Assembly: GCF_900637545.1 (NCBI RefSeq)
Contig: NZ_LR134376.1
Coordinates: forward strand, 756,001-820,000
Length of the DNA: 64,000 bases
Direction: 5' to 3'
Source of the DNA: Aeromonas encheleia
Lineage (GTDB): Bacteria > Pseudomonadota > Gammaproteobacteria > Enterobacterales > Aeromonadaceae
Under the pieces are notes generated by a model that worked only from the letters and a program-made list of their open reading frames with translations, was not told where the DNA came from and made no database searches. The position numbers were made by a program, and so were the translations under genes. The first letter of the stretch is position 1. The number at the start of each line of letters is the position of its first letter. Positions 55,729-64,000 of this stretch are shown piece after piece.

Positions 55729-57201
55729 TCAGCCGGTCGGGCTCTCGGGAGTCCTGATGAGCTCGATGTGCTGCCCTTGGTAGTGGGCGATGTTGTGTTT
55801 GCCGTGCTGCTTGACGTGATAGAGCAGCTCGTCGGCCAGGGTGATGGCGTCGGACACCGTCAGATAATCGCGGATGCGGATGATGCCTGCCGAGAAGGTG
55901 ATGGGGCCGGGCAATTGGGGAAGCCGGAGCTCCTGCTCCAGCAGGCGGGCGACCGCGTGCCGCATCGCCGCCTCATCCTCCAGCCCCTTGTAGAGCGCGA
56001 TAAACTCCTCGCCCCCCCAGCGGATGGCGCAGTCCCCCTTGCGGATGTTCTCCTGCAGATGGCGGGCGAAGGCGGCGAGGGCGATGTCCCCCACCGCGTG
56101 GCCATGGATGTCGTTGACCGACTTGAAGTTGTCGATGTCCAGGATCATCAGGTAGTCATGCTCCTGCAGCAGGGCATTGTCCAGGATGTCCCGTCTTGGC
56201 AGCCGGGTCAGATGATCGGTGTAGGCCAGGGTCCGCAACCGGGCATAGGCCCGCCGCCCGGTCAGCATCAGCAGCAGCAGGGCGATCAGGTAGAGCTTGA
56301 AGGCGGGGCCATAGAGCGCCACCCGCACGAAGTCGCCGTAGCCGTAGGACCACTTCAGATAGAGATCCGCGCCGGCCTTGGTCTGCATGAGGCGGGTGCT
56401 CAGGCAGAGGTGCCAGGAACGGCAGGGTTCGGCGGCATCGAAGGAGATGACGGTGCGGCTCGGGTTGAGGGTCTCGAAGGGGCGAAACACGGCCTTGAAG
56501 GCCTCATGGATGTCGATGTCTATCCCCGACAGGCCATAGCGATAGTCCCTTTTCGCCTGGTCGTAGAAGACGAAGGGGAAGTACATGGTGATGGTCTGCA
56601 ACTGGGTGAAGGCGTCGGTATAGATCTCGGATACCTGGGCCTCGTCCGCACTGCAGGGAACATGGGTGGAGGCGAAGGCGGCGCAGCCAAAGTAGTGACG
56701 CCAGGGCTTGAGGTCATCCAGCCTGGTGTTGCTGGGCAGCAGTCGCCTCGGCAGGATCTGCTTGTCGGCCACCATGCCGAGCAGGCGATAGTCATCGTAG
56801 AAGGCATAGAGATTGATGACATCGGGATAGGAGAGGGCATATTGGTAGGCGATGAGCATCTCGCTGGTGGGCGGCAGTATGGGGATGACAGCGATGCGAT
56901 CGCGGAACTTGACGTCATAGCCATAGACATAGACGGTCGCATCCTGGTTCTCGCTGAAGATGGGGGCCTTGATGCTGCTGCCGTCGACGAACTGGGCCAG
57001 ATGTTCCGGCTCCAGAATGCGGGCCCGTTGATAGTAGACCTCGAACACGTTCTGCTGCTTGGCGGTGATGAGCTGCATGTCATGCCGGATGCTGAGGTAG
57101 GTGTAGTAGAGCACCAGCGCCAGACCCGACAGGACCAGGCACAGCAGGGCCAGCCGAAGCAGCCATTTGCGGGGTATGTCGCGCATTCTCGATACAGACA
57201 T
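55729..57201 (-). CDS. Membrane-bound diguanylate cyclase with periplasmic sensor
   Basis: Cyclic di-GMP synthase. The 490-residue product has an N-terminal transmembrane helix (12-35), a periplasmic region (about 40-295) with five or more cysteines and PAS/Cache-like character, a second helix (about 303-322) and a GGDEF domain. The active site is WGGEEF. RKGD lies five residues before GGEEF and is the feedback I-site. Sensor ligand unknown. No phosphodiesterase adjoins. Confidence 0.92.
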   Translation of the reverse strand: MSVSRMRDIPRKWLLRLALLCLVLSGLALVLYYTYLSIRHDMQLITAKQQNVFEVYYQRARILEPEHLAQFVDGSSIKAPIFSENQDATVYVYGYDVKFRDRIAVIPILPPTSEMLIAYQYALSYPDVINLYAFYDDYRLLGMVADKQILPRRLLPSNTRLDDLKPWRHYFGCAAFASTHVPCSADEAQVSEIYTDAFTQLQTITMYFPFVFYDQAKRDYRYGLSGIDIDIHEAFKAVFRPFETLNPSRTVISFDAAEPCRSWHLCLSTRLMQTKAGADLYLKWSYGYGDFVRVALYGPAFKLYLIALLLLMLTGRRAYARLRTLAYTDHLTRLPRRDILDNALLQEHDYLMILDIDNFKSVNDIHGHAVGDIALAAFARHLQENIRKGDCAIRWGGEEFIALYKGLEDEAAMRHAVARLLEQELRLPQLPGPITFSAGIIRIRDYLTVSDAITLADELLYHVKQHGKHNIAHYQGQHIELIRTPESPTG

Positions 57202-57471
57202 GCCTATGGGTTTCCTAGGGGGCTATATGGAGCCGTTCATCAACTGATTCGCCCCAGTATAAACAAGTTGTAGCGCAGAGCATCCGCCAATGATGCCTTT
57301 GTTAACTGACGCGACGATAAATATCAAGGAGATAGCGAGTCAGGCTATTGGTATGGCGAGGAGTGGGTATTGATTGGCTCTGCATGGCTTTCTTTGAAGC
57401 CATGGCGCTTAGCTGTTGCGCCCTGTCGAAGATTCCACGATGGATGATCTCATATGCGGCGCTGTCATGAA
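57202..57471. other. Spacer between diguanylate cyclase and CsgG operon
   Basis: About 270 bases. A 61-codon open frame (57302-57487, minus) overlaps the terminator of the neighbouring operon, lacks a recognisable domain and is probably not a gene. Nothing else stands out. Confidence 0.4.
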
Positions 57472-57494
57472 AAAGAGGGCGTTGCACCCTCTTT
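57472..57494 (-). terminator. Terminator of the CsgG-DUF4810-DUF799 operon
   Basis: An 8-bp stem (57472-57479 with 57487-57494) runs on the minus strand into TTTTTCAT, 19 bases past the last gene. Confidence 0.82.
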
Positions 57495-57512
57495 GATGAT
57501 CAATAAGGTCGG

Positions 57513-58166
57513 TTATTTTTTCTGGTATTTGGGGGAATAAGGGCCGTAGAGAATGCTATTTGGCATATCGGCACTCAGCAGTCGGAAGCTGGTGATCCCC
57601 GCAATCTCATGACCCTTGTCGGTGACTGTGTCGGCAATTTGGTTAACGACTGCCACCACCAACATGCCGATCAGACTGCCACCTGAGTTACTTTGTTGCT
57701 CGGCGCTGCTCGCGCTCGCGGTGCCTTCCCACAGCAGCTTGCCAGTGCGCAGATCCACCAGACGGGCGCTGGCCGTGACCACAGTCGCGCTGGATATCAC
57801 CAGATAGCTGGTGCCATAGTCCTTGATGTCGAGATAGAGCGCGGTATCGGCACCATAGATCTCATGGAGCTTCTGGGTGGGCAGGGCATGAATATCCGTC
57901 GCCTCGGTCACACCATTCTGACGGAAGGTTTCGTTAGTGACAGCTACCGGCAGTACATAGTAACCCGACTCCGCAAGGGGGAAAGTGATCTGGGACTGCA
58001 AGCTGGCGCCGGCTTTGACATCCGGTGAGTGATTCACCGGTGGCAGCACCAGGATGGAGGTTGGTCTGCTCTCCTTGAAGTTGCTGTAATCATAGCTGGG
58101 GCGCTGTGCGCAGCCTGCCAGCAGAAGGGTGCTCAACATGAGCGAGAAGATGACACGCAGGCTCAT
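57513..58166 (-). CDS. DUF799 lipoprotein (GNA1162 type)
   Basis: Envelope lipoprotein of 217 residues with lipobox LLLAGC. The mature part shows the DUF799 pattern: SILVLPPVNHSPDVKA, then SGYYVLPVAV and a GADTALYLDIKDYGTSY block, ending in a conserved YGPYSPKYQKK. Its start overlaps the DUF4810 stop by four bases (ATGA), so it is the third gene of a CsgG-DUF4810-DUF799 operon. Meningococcal GNA1162 is a surface-exposed vaccine antigen of this family; the role is not known. Confidence 0.88.
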   Translation of the reverse strand: MSLRVIFSLMLSTLLLAGCAQRPSYDYSNFKESRPTSILVLPPVNHSPDVKAGASLQSQITFPLAESGYYVLPVAVTNETFRQNGVTEATDIHALPTQKLHEIYGADTALYLDIKDYGTSYLVISSATVVTASARLVDLRTGKLLWEGTASASSAEQQSNSGGSLIGMLVVAVVNQIADTVTDKGHEIAGITSFRLLSADMPNSILYGPYSPKYQKK

Positions 58167-58528
58167 TGAGTGACCCCTTTCTTGTTGGACATCAGGAAGT
58201 CCATGAAGGGAGCTGACTCAGGGAAGAGACGCTTTTCGGTCTCGAATTGCTGACGGGTTTGTTCATCCTTGCCCAGCTGTGCGTAAAGCATCCCCAAGTG
58301 AGCGTGGAAGCCAGGAGGAACGGCCTGCCCCTTGGCGCTGGCTTCCTGCTGGTTTTTCTCCAGCGCGGTAATCTGGGCTTCCACCCCGGCCTCGTCTCCT
58401 TGCATGGTCTGGTAAACGACGTGCTGGTATTGATCCCAGTTGTAAAGGGATCGTGGCGCCTGGGCGCAGGCGGTTAGCAGCATGGCACTGGCCAGCAGCA
58501 GATACAGATTGAAAGATTTCATCGTCAT
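58163..58528 (-). CDS. DUF4810 lipoprotein
   Basis: The 121-residue product has a type II signal peptide (lipobox LLTAC) and a short TPR-like helical mature part with the family blocks YNWDQYQHVVYQ and GFHAHLGMLYAQLGK. It is the middle gene of the CsgG-DUF4810-DUF799 operon, with a 5-base gap to the CsgG gene and an ATGA overlap with the DUF799 gene. The three products probably form one outer-membrane complex. Confidence 0.88.
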   Translation of the reverse strand: MTMKSFNLYLLLASAMLLTACAQAPRSLYNWDQYQHVVYQTMQGDEAGVEAQITALEKNQQEASAKGQAVPPGFHAHLGMLYAQLGKDEQTRQQFETEKRLFPESAPFMDFLMSNKKGVTQ

Positions 58529-58533
58529 TGTTC

Positions 58534-59205
58534 CTATTGCGCTGGGTGCCAGGCGCCGGTTTCGATACCGTTCACCAGGTTGTTGACGGCCTCGCGGACC
58601 GCGAGATCCAGCACCTTGCCATTCAGGGTGGAGTCATAGCTGGCCGTGCCACCGAAACCGATGACTTCACGGTTGGATAGCTCGAATTCACCAGCACCTT
58701 GAGAGGAGAAGACAACTTCGGAGGTGGTGACGTTGACGATGTTCAGGTTGACCTTGGCATAGGCAATCTGGGATTTTCCGCGGCCCAGGATGCCAAACAG
58801 CTGGTGGTCACCGACTTCCTTGCGGCCAAACTCCGTCACGTCACCGGTTACCACATAGTCAGCACCCTTGAGTTTCTGGGCTTGCTGTTTGATCCCTGCC
58901 TCAGCCTTGATCTCATCCATGTTGTCGCGATCCAGCACGCTGAAGCGGCCCGTCTGCTGCAGGTGGGTGATCAGTATGGTTTTTGCCTGGCTACCCAGTC
59001 GATCCACACCATCGGAGAAGATGCCACGCATATAGCTGGAGCGGTTGTCGAATTTGCCGACGGCTATCGGACTGCGTACCCCCTGATACTGGCTCTGGTA
59101 GGTGGCTACTTTTGGCACTTCCAGTGAACGAGAGGATTCACTGGCACAACCGGTCAACAAGCTTGTTATAAGTATGAAACAATATGAAACAACTAACTTC
59201 TTCAT
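58534..59205 (-). CDS. CsgG/HfaB-family outer-membrane lipoprotein
   Basis: The 223-residue product has a lipobox (LLTGC) and the CsgG fold: IAVGKFDNRSSYMRG, then SVLDRDNMDEIKAE and GADYVVTGDVTEFG. CsgG forms the curli secretion pore; here no csgA, csgB or other curli gene is present, and the partners are DUF4810 and DUF799 lipoproteins. It is the first gene of the operon. A different exported partner, or a structural role in the envelope, is likely. Confidence 0.9.
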   Translation of the reverse strand: MKKLVVSYCFILITSLLTGCASESSRSLEVPKVATYQSQYQGVRSPIAVGKFDNRSSYMRGIFSDGVDRLGSQAKTILITHLQQTGRFSVLDRDNMDEIKAEAGIKQQAQKLKGADYVVTGDVTEFGRKEVGDHQLFGILGRGKSQIAYAKVNLNIVNVTTSEVVFSSQGAGEFELSNREVIGFGGTASYDSTLNGKVLDLAVREAVNNLVNGIETGAWHPAQ

Positions 59206-59479
59206 ATAAGATCCCGTTATTTAAGGAAAAACAACGGCGGACTCTAACATGGCTCGTCGCAAAGAAAGGCCCCCGGATGGGGGGATGAATGGTCCAAAAA
59301 TCCTATTTTTAGAGCTTTTGCTTCACGAAATGAAAAATTGGAAGGATGTAGTGGCTGTGAAAGATGCTTTCTGGGGCGCAATCACGGCACGAATCTGGCT
59401 GGCCTGCTGTAGATCGGGCTAGTGGTGGCCAAATGTCGATCGGTGAGGGACGCAGGATTCGCAACAGCTCCGACGCGTT

Positions 59480-59857
59480 GCCCACCAGATGGTGCTCCCC
59501 GGTCTGTGCCCGCGATGGGCGCGCCGCCACATCTTGCTGAGTGGCTGCCTGACCGGTCCTGATACTCTGTGTACCGAGGTTTGCCGGCGCGGTACACGGC
59601 CAATCGCTGTGGCTGTCCTGGCTCGAGCTGTTGGTGGGGGCGGTGTTTGTCAGCGGCGCAACCCTGGTCAACCGCATCGCCCCAACGCGAGCCACACCAG
59701 GCTGGTGTCGCTCTGCGTGATCGCCTATGTGGCGAACTGGGTGCCGGTACTGCTGGGTTAGGTGAGCGCTTGCTGGCGGCGGTGGATCTGCTCGCCATCG
59801 GCAGCATGCTGATCGGTCTGGGGCTGGCATGGATGGTGTCGTGCACGCGGCGGCCTA
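59480..59857 (+). pseudogene. Decayed MFS transporter fragment
   Basis: Pieces of a membrane protein tail are spread over three frames: LSWLELLVGAVFVSGATLVN, then LVSLCVIAYVANWVPVLLG, then LLAIGSMLIGLGLAWMVSC. Together they resemble the last two or three helices of a transporter, perhaps MFS. At least two frameshifts and a stop separate them. The region 59206-59479 upstream shows no clear coding sequence. Family assignment is tentative. Confidence 0.45.
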
Positions 59858-60313
59858 ATCGGCCAGCAGCACCCGCCCGGCATCCAGGTGGTGCATCCAC
59901 TCCCGCAGGATCAGCAGCGCGGCGGCAAAGCGACGATCCTTGGGCAGTTGCGCCGCCGCCAGCGGATCTCCCTCGACCATGGCGACAAACTGGCCGAACA
60001 GCTGCTCGACGCTCTCCCGGCTCAGCTCCTGGCTGCCGAGCATGCTGGCGAGTGGGAGCGGGCTGTGCAGGGTCAGCACGGGGTGAGGCGGGATCCCGGC
60101 CGCCAGCGGCATCAGTGCATCCTCCACCACCATGATGGCCTGCTCCAGCTCGAGGGCCGTCGGCGGATCCTGGTGAAAGGGCGCCGGCGTCATGGCCTCG
60201 AGACCGAAGGCCAGCCGGTGCGTGATGCTGGTGCCGTCGGTCCGGGTGATCTGCACCCCGCTGCTCTGCTCACCCAGGCTCAGTGACAGCCTGGGGCTCC
60301 CTGTCTCCCTCAT
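59855..60313 (-). CDS. Hypothetical protein, 152 residues
   Basis: No family recognised. The product has no signal peptide or membrane segment. It has a short beta-rich start (RLSLSLGEQSSGVQITRTDG), a central helical part with proline-rich turns (IPPHPVLTLHSPLPLA) and an acidic-basic helix at the end (FAAALLILREWMHHLDAGRV). AGAGGG lies 8 bases before the ATG at 60313 on the minus strand, and codon use matches the neighbours, so it is probably real. Confidence 0.65.
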   Translation of the reverse strand: MRETGSPRLSLSLGEQSSGVQITRTDGTSITHRLAFGLEAMTPAPFHQDPPTALELEQAIMVVEDALMPLAAGIPPHPVLTLHSPLPLASMLGSQELSRESVEQLFGQFVAMVEGDPLAAAQLPKDRRFAAALLILREWMHHLDAGRVLLAD

Positions 60314-60468
60314 GTCGATCCCTCTGCGATCCCTTTAATACACCCGCCCGTGCGCCCGTGCGAGCGCTTTCTCCCCCCATCTGGTGTGGCCGGCTTGCAA
60401 AGTGGATTCATCATGGCATTCTGGATGTCTAAATGGCTATTCAATCCCTAGGCTTCAGGAGTTCTGAT

Positions 60469-61374
60469 ATGGATATTCGTACCGCTCCCCGCATCATTGC
60501 GCTCTCCCTTCTGCTGGCGGGAAGCTGCGCCTTCGCCAACGAGGCGCTGGTGATCCAGACCGATTTCGGCCTGAAAGACGGCGCCGTGTCGGCCATGAAG
60601 GGGGTCGCCTTCGGGGTGGACCGCACCCTGCCGCTCTATGATCTGACCCACGAGATCCCGGCCTACAACATCTGGGAGGCCTCCTACCGCCTCTATCAGA
60701 CCATCAACTACTGGCCCAAGGGCACGGTATTCGTGAGCGTGGTGGATCCAGGAGTGGGCACGGCGCGCCACTCCGTGGTGCTCAAGACCAAGAGCGGCCA
60801 CTACATCGTCTCGCCGGACAACGGCACCCTGACCCTGGTGGCCGAGCACTTCGGTATCGAGGCGGTGCGCCAGATCGACGAGAAACGCAATCGCCTCAAG
60901 GGCTCAGAGAAGTCCTACACCTTCCATGGTCGCGACGTCTACGCCTACACCGGGGCTCGGCTCGCCTCCGGCGCCATCAGCTACGAGCAGGTGGGCCCGC
61001 TGTTGCCCGCCGAGGTGGTGCGGATCCCCTATCAGCCGGCGGTGGCCGAGGCCGGTGGCAGCCTCAAGGGCACCATTCCGATCCTGGATGTGCAGTACGG
61101 CAACGTCTGGACCAACATCGACGAGACCCTGCTCACCCAGGCGGGGATCGACAAGGGGGATCAGGCCTGCTTCAAGATAAGCGAGGGAGAGGCGCTGAAA
61201 TATGAGGGCAAGGCCCCCTACGTCAGCAGCTTCGGCGATGTGCCGGAGGGGCAGCCGCTGGTCTACCTCAACAGCCTGTTGCAGGTGTCGGTAGCGCTCA
61301 ACATGGACAGCTTCGCCGCCAGGCATCAGGTACAGTCAGGCGCCAAATGGCACATCAGCCTGAAGAAGTGCTAG
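60469..61374 (+). CDS. Exported SAM-hydroxide-adenosyltransferase-like protein (DUF62)
   Basis: The family hydrolyses S-adenosylmethionine to adenosine and methionine, or makes halogenated adenosine in relatives. The 301-residue product matches it: IQTDFGLKDGAVSAMKGV, DLTHEIPAYNI, VFVSVVDPGVGTARH and SPDNGTLTLV. A clear signal peptide (MDIRTAPRIIALSLLLAG, cleavage near CAFA-NEA) sends it to the periplasm, where SAM is not expected. AGGAG at 60457-60461 confirms the ATG at 60469, so the signal is not an annotation error. Function in the periplasm is open. Confidence 0.88.
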   Translation: MDIRTAPRIIALSLLLAGSCAFANEALVIQTDFGLKDGAVSAMKGVAFGVDRTLPLYDLTHEIPAYNIWEASYRLYQTINYWPKGTVFVSVVDPGVGTARHSVVLKTKSGHYIVSPDNGTLTLVAEHFGIEAVRQIDEKRNRLKGSEKSYTFHGRDVYAYTGARLASGAISYEQVGPLLPAEVVRIPYQPAVAEAGGSLKGTIPILDVQYGNVWTNIDETLLTQAGIDKGDQACFKISEGEALKYEGKAPYVSSFGDVPEGQPLVYLNSLLQVSVALNMDSFAARHQVQSGAKWHISLKKC

Positions 61375-61392
61375 TGATGGTTGCGTGAGATG

Positions 61393-61424
61393 ACAACGGG
61401 CGCCGAGGCGCCCGTTGTGTTTTC
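61393..61424 (+). terminator. Terminator after the DUF62 gene
   Basis: A 12-bp perfect stem (61393-61404 with 61407-61418) followed by GTTTTC, between the convergent DUF62 and carbonic-anhydrase-like genes. Confidence 0.82.
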
Positions 61425-61440
61425 AGAAAAGACTATGGGA

Positions 61441-62001
61441 TCAGAACTCGTTGGAGAGTGCCTTGTACCCCTTGACCAGATCGATGTTGGTGTGGGCCAC
61501 GTCTTCGGAGAACTCGGTGGCATCCACGGTGACGCGCGGGATCTGATCCAGATCGCTCTGCTGGTTGATGCGGGTGGTGGAAGGCACGTAGAAGCCGGGA
61601 GGCAGATCGCAGCCATCGATCACCGAGTTGTGGCGCACCACAGAGCCTTCGCCGATGTGGCAGTTGAACAGCACGCTGTTGAAGCCGATGAACACCCGGT
61701 TACCGACTTCGCAGGGCCCGTGCACTATGCTGCGGTGGGCGATGGAGCTGTACTCGCCGATGGTGACGGCCGCACCGGACTTGGAATGGATCACCACCCC
61801 GTCCTGAATGTTGGAATTGGCACCGATGACGATGGGCTCCATGTCACCGCTGGCATCCACTTCGTCGGCGCGGATCACGGCGTAGGGGCCGACAAACACG
61901 TTCTCCTTGATGATCACCTTGCCGCAGATGATGGCGGTCTTGTCGATATAGGCGGATTCGTCGATAACGGGCAGGTGACCGGAGGGATTCTTGCGGATCA
62001 T
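61441..62001 (-). CDS. Gamma-class carbonic anhydrase-like hexapeptide protein
   Basis: Left-handed beta-helix protein of 187 residues. The three metal histidines of gamma-carbonic anhydrases have candidates in GVVIHSKSG, IAHRSIVHG, and the following turn, with repeats such as VIIKENVFVGPYAVIRADE. Members reversibly hydrate CO2 when fully active, but many homologues are inactive carnitine/acetyl-type proteins. The gene is single and minus-strand. Enzyme activity is probable rather than certain. Confidence 0.82.
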   Translation of the reverse strand: MIRKNPSGHLPVIDESAYIDKTAIICGKVIIKENVFVGPYAVIRADEVDASGDMEPIVIGANSNIQDGVVIHSKSGAAVTIGEYSSIAHRSIVHGPCEVGNRVFIGFNSVLFNCHIGEGSVVRHNSVIDGCDLPPGFYVPSTTRINQQSDLDQIPRVTVDATEFSEDVAHTNIDLVKGYKALSNEF

Positions 62002-62234
62002 GTCATGTCCTGTTGCTGATGAAATCGGGGAAAATGGCGGGGCGCAGAGGCTCGCCGGAGAGTCAGCTTACGCCTCTGTTTTGGAGGGGGAAACCCCTTA
62101 CTGGTCTGACCCTCCTTTAGTAGGGACATTTCAGATGGTTGTTCTTTGACTCCCTGGTATGGGAGCATGTGGCTCGGCAGGCGGGGTGTGTTCCTCGCCA
62201 GAATGGGCCGGATTGCGATGATGGAGGCGGAGAA

Positions 62235-62876
62235 ATGAAGAAGATGATGCTGTTGCTGGTGGGAGTCTTGCTCTGTGCCTCGGCCGTACAAGGCAAGGGA
62301 CGGGCGGGCGACTTCGACTATTACGCCCTGGCACTCTCCTGGTCGCCGGAGCACTGCGCCGTCAAGCCGGGCGATCGGGAGCAGTGCAGCCGCCAGCTGG
62401 GCTTCGTGCTGCACGGCCTCTGGCCCCAGTATCAGCGTGGCTATCCGAGCGATTGCAGCGCTGAACCGCTGGCTCCCGAGATGGAGCGCGCGTTCGCCGG
62501 GCTCTATCCCAGTCGCTTCCTCTATCGCCATGAGTGGCAGAAGCATGGCACCTGCTCCGGCCTCAGCCAGCCGCAATTCCATCAACTGGCCAGCGAGCTG
62601 CGCCAGAAGGTGAAGCTGCCTGCTGCCTATCAGGCTCCTGACGAGCCGCTGCGCAAGAGCCGTTTCCAGCTCAAGGCCGATCTGGCCGATGCCAATGAGT
62701 GGCTGGCGCCGGACAGCATCACCATCGCCTGCGCCGATGGTGGCCGGTTCCTGAGGGAGGTCTACGTTTGCGTCAATAAGGAAGGGACTGATGCCGTCGC
62801 CTGCTCGGACGAGATGCAAAAGCGCGAGCAGCGTTCCTGTGGTCAGCCGGATTTCTTGCTACGCAGCGTGCGTTGA
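62235..62876 (+). CDS. rna: Periplasmic ribonuclease T2 (RNase I type)
   Basis: Degrades RNA to 2',3'-cyclic and 3' mononucleotides in the periplasm. The 213-residue product has a signal peptide (residues 1-20) and both catalytic blocks: CAS1 GFVLHGLWPQY and CAS2 HEWQKHGTCSG. Cysteine pairs suit disulfides. GGAG at 62229-62232 is too close to the ATG at 62235 for ideal spacing, but homology supports that start. It stands alone. Confidence 0.93.
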   Translation: MKKMMLLLVGVLLCASAVQGKGRAGDFDYYALALSWSPEHCAVKPGDREQCSRQLGFVLHGLWPQYQRGYPSDCSAEPLAPEMERAFAGLYPSRFLYRHEWQKHGTCSGLSQPQFHQLASELRQKVKLPAAYQAPDEPLRKSRFQLKADLADANEWLAPDSITIACADGGRFLREVYVCVNKEGTDAVACSDEMQKREQRSCGQPDFLLRSVR

Positions 62877-62948
62877 TCCCTCTTTATCTTCATCAGGCTC
62901 CTTGCGGGCCTGATGTTCAAATACCGCCATCGGAAAGGAGTTTGAGCC

Positions 62949-63239
62949 ATGACCACCATGAAACAGTTCTCTACGCCGGAGCGAAGCTTGCTGCTCGGGG
63001 TGAAAGGGGTGGGCCCCACCGTCATCGGGCGGCTCGAGCAGCTGGGCTACCATAGCCTGCACGAATTGGCAGGGGCTGACGCGACCCATATCGTCAAGCT
63101 GGTGGCCAGCCTGCTGGGCTCGACCTGCTGGCAGAACAGCCCGCAGGCGCGCGGCGCCATCGAGGGAGCCATCGCCCTGGCCCGCGCTCAGCTGCAAGCC
63201 GAACCGGACCAGGCAGGACGACAGGAGACAGAGGCATGA
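62949..63239 (+). CDS. Small helix-hairpin-helix protein
   Basis: The 96-residue product has a helix-hairpin-helix-like region (LLLGVKGVGPTVIGRLEQLG, residues 14-33) found in many DNA-binding proteins. It resembles short proteins annotated as pathogenicity-locus/HhH proteins. It overlaps the flavin oxidoreductase start downstream (ATGA), so the two are coupled. AAAGGAG lies about 9 bases upstream of the ATG. The exact role is unknown. Confidence 0.78.
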   Translation: MTTMKQFSTPERSLLLGVKGVGPTVIGRLEQLGYHSLHELAGADATHIVKLVASLLGSTCWQNSPQARGAIEGAIALARAQLQAEPDQAGRQETEA

Positions 63240-64000
63240 CGCTGCTCTCCCAACTCGGGATCCGCTATCCCATCATTCAGGCCCCCATGGCGGGGGTACA
63301 GGACTGTGCCCTGCCACTGGCAGTTGCCGCTGCCGGGGGGCTCGGCTCCCTGCCAGCCGCCATGCTCAGCCCGACCGAGCTGCGCCAGGCATTGAGGGTA
63401 CTCAAGGAGCGTGGCCAACCGTTCAACATCAACTTCTTCTGTCACCGTCAGGCCGAGCCAGACCCGGTAGAGGCACGCCGTTGGCGACAGGCGCTCGCGC
63501 CTTATTATGCCGAGTTCGGGCTGGCTGCCGATGCCGTCCTCGGCGTGCCTGGCCGAGCCCCCTTCAGTGCGGAGCAGGCCGCCATCCTGGCCGAGTTCCA
63601 GCCCGCCGTGGTCAGCTTTCACTTTGGTCTGCCCGCGCCCGCGCTGCTTGCCAGCGTGAAAGCCTGGGGCGCCCGGGTGTTGGCCAGCGCGACCACGGTC
63701 GCGGAGGCTGTCTGGCTGACGCAACATGGCGCCGACGCCATCATCGCGCAGGGGCTGGAGGCGGGGGGCCATCGCGGCCACTTCCTCGATGAGGACCTCA
63801 GCCTGCAACAGGGCACCTTCACCCTGCTGCCGCAAATCGTGCAGGCGGTCGGGCTGCCGGTCATCGCGGCGGGGGGCATAGTCGATGGCAAGGGGATCCG
63901 TGCCGCCCTGGCGCTGGGGGCGAGCGGCGTGCAGATGGGGACGGCGTTTCTCTGCTGTCATGAGGCGACGACCTCGCGCCTGCACCGTGCGGCCATTCAC
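63236..64000 (+). CDS. Nitronate monooxygenase-type flavin oxidoreductase (3' end outside window)
   Basis: FMN enzyme of the 2-nitropropane dioxygenase family, which oxidises alkyl nitronates; some relatives are enoyl reductases. The open 255 codons show the family start LGIRYPIIQAPMAGVQD, the substrate-binding histidine in SFHFGLP, QGLEAGGHRGHF and VIAAGGIVDGKGIRAALALG (FMN phosphate site). The frame is open to the end of the window, so the gene is cut. It overlaps the HhH gene by four bases. Confidence 0.9.
   Translation, partial: MTLLSQLGIRYPIIQAPMAGVQDCALPLAVAAAGGLGSLPAAMLSPTELRQALRVLKERGQPFNINFFCHRQAEPDPVEARRWRQALAPYYAEFGLAADAVLGVPGRAPFSAEQAAILAEFQPAVVSFHFGLPAPALLASVKAWGARVLASATTVAEAVWLTQHGADAIIAQGLEAGGHRGHFLDEDLSLQQGTFTLLPQIVQAVGLPVIAAGGIVDGKGIRAALALGASGVQMGTAFLCCHEATTSRLHRAAIH

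Noticed and set aside
57302..57487. 61-codon open frame on the minus strand
   Set aside because: It overlaps the terminator of the CsgG operon, has no recognisable domain and no clear ribosome-binding site.

Overview
The window is chromosomal DNA from a GC-rich gammaproteobacterium, most probably Aeromonas (hydrophila/salmonicida/bestiarum side of the genus). Grounds: a CphA-type subclass B2 carbapenemase gene with a TTCAC-N6-TTCAC promoter tag, the ravA-viaA pair, a holD-rimI pair near prfC, and general gene content. No tRNA, rRNA or CRISPR array was seen. Genus is inferred from protein recognition only.

Layout. 1-8.2 kb: the 5' part of gapA (minus), then malQ-glgB-glgX (maltodextrin/glycogen metabolism) and msrB. 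8.3-17.5 kb: ChrA-type transporter, NUDIX hydrolase, CurA-like reductase divergent from an OhrR-type MarR regulator, small exported proteins, an Lrp-type regulator, a SufR-like regulator bordered by tandem repeats, an MFS exporter, a HAD phosphatase and a DUF2799 lipoprotein. 17.7-28.6 kb: 2OG-Fe(II) oxygenase, two tandem NSS amino-acid transporters, a MocR regulator divergent from two LysE exporters, a YgeA-like racemase, an acyl-CoA synthetase and a thioredoxin-like protein. 28.6-33.1 kb: rimI, holD, ravA, viaA. 33.1-34.4 kb: AT-rich accessory patch with hairpins, a SHOCT-like ORF and an IS5-family remnant. 34.5-48.2 kb: diguanylate cyclase, prfC, acyltransferases, an OYE/TetR pair, DUF2252, a DUF559 nuclease among REP-like hairpins, LysR, agmatine deiminase and an amidase.

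48.2-52.6 kb is the most striking part. An AT-rich gene on the minus strand encodes an AvcD-type anti-phage dCTP/dCMP deaminase preceded by a strongly structured non-coding segment, a candidate for its AvcI/DifV-like RNA inhibitor. Next to it an IS2-like element (IS3 family) has replaced the start and signal peptide of cphA. The TTCAC-N6-TTCAC tag of the lost cphA promoter remains on the far side of the IS and the catalytic core remains on the near side.

52.6-64 kb: DASS-family anion transporter, RhlE-like helicase, second diguanylate cyclase, a CsgG-DUF4810-DUF799 lipoprotein operon, an MFS remnant, an exported SAM-hydroxide-adenosyltransferase-like protein, a gamma-carbonic-anhydrase-like protein, RNase T2, an HhH protein and the start of a nitronate monooxygenase-like gene that runs off the window.

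A theme across the window: several unrelated genes carry short tandem duplications that span a gene end. These are the NUDIX gene, both ends of the SufR-like regulator, and the OYE gene; the second NSS transporter has a similar tail remnant.
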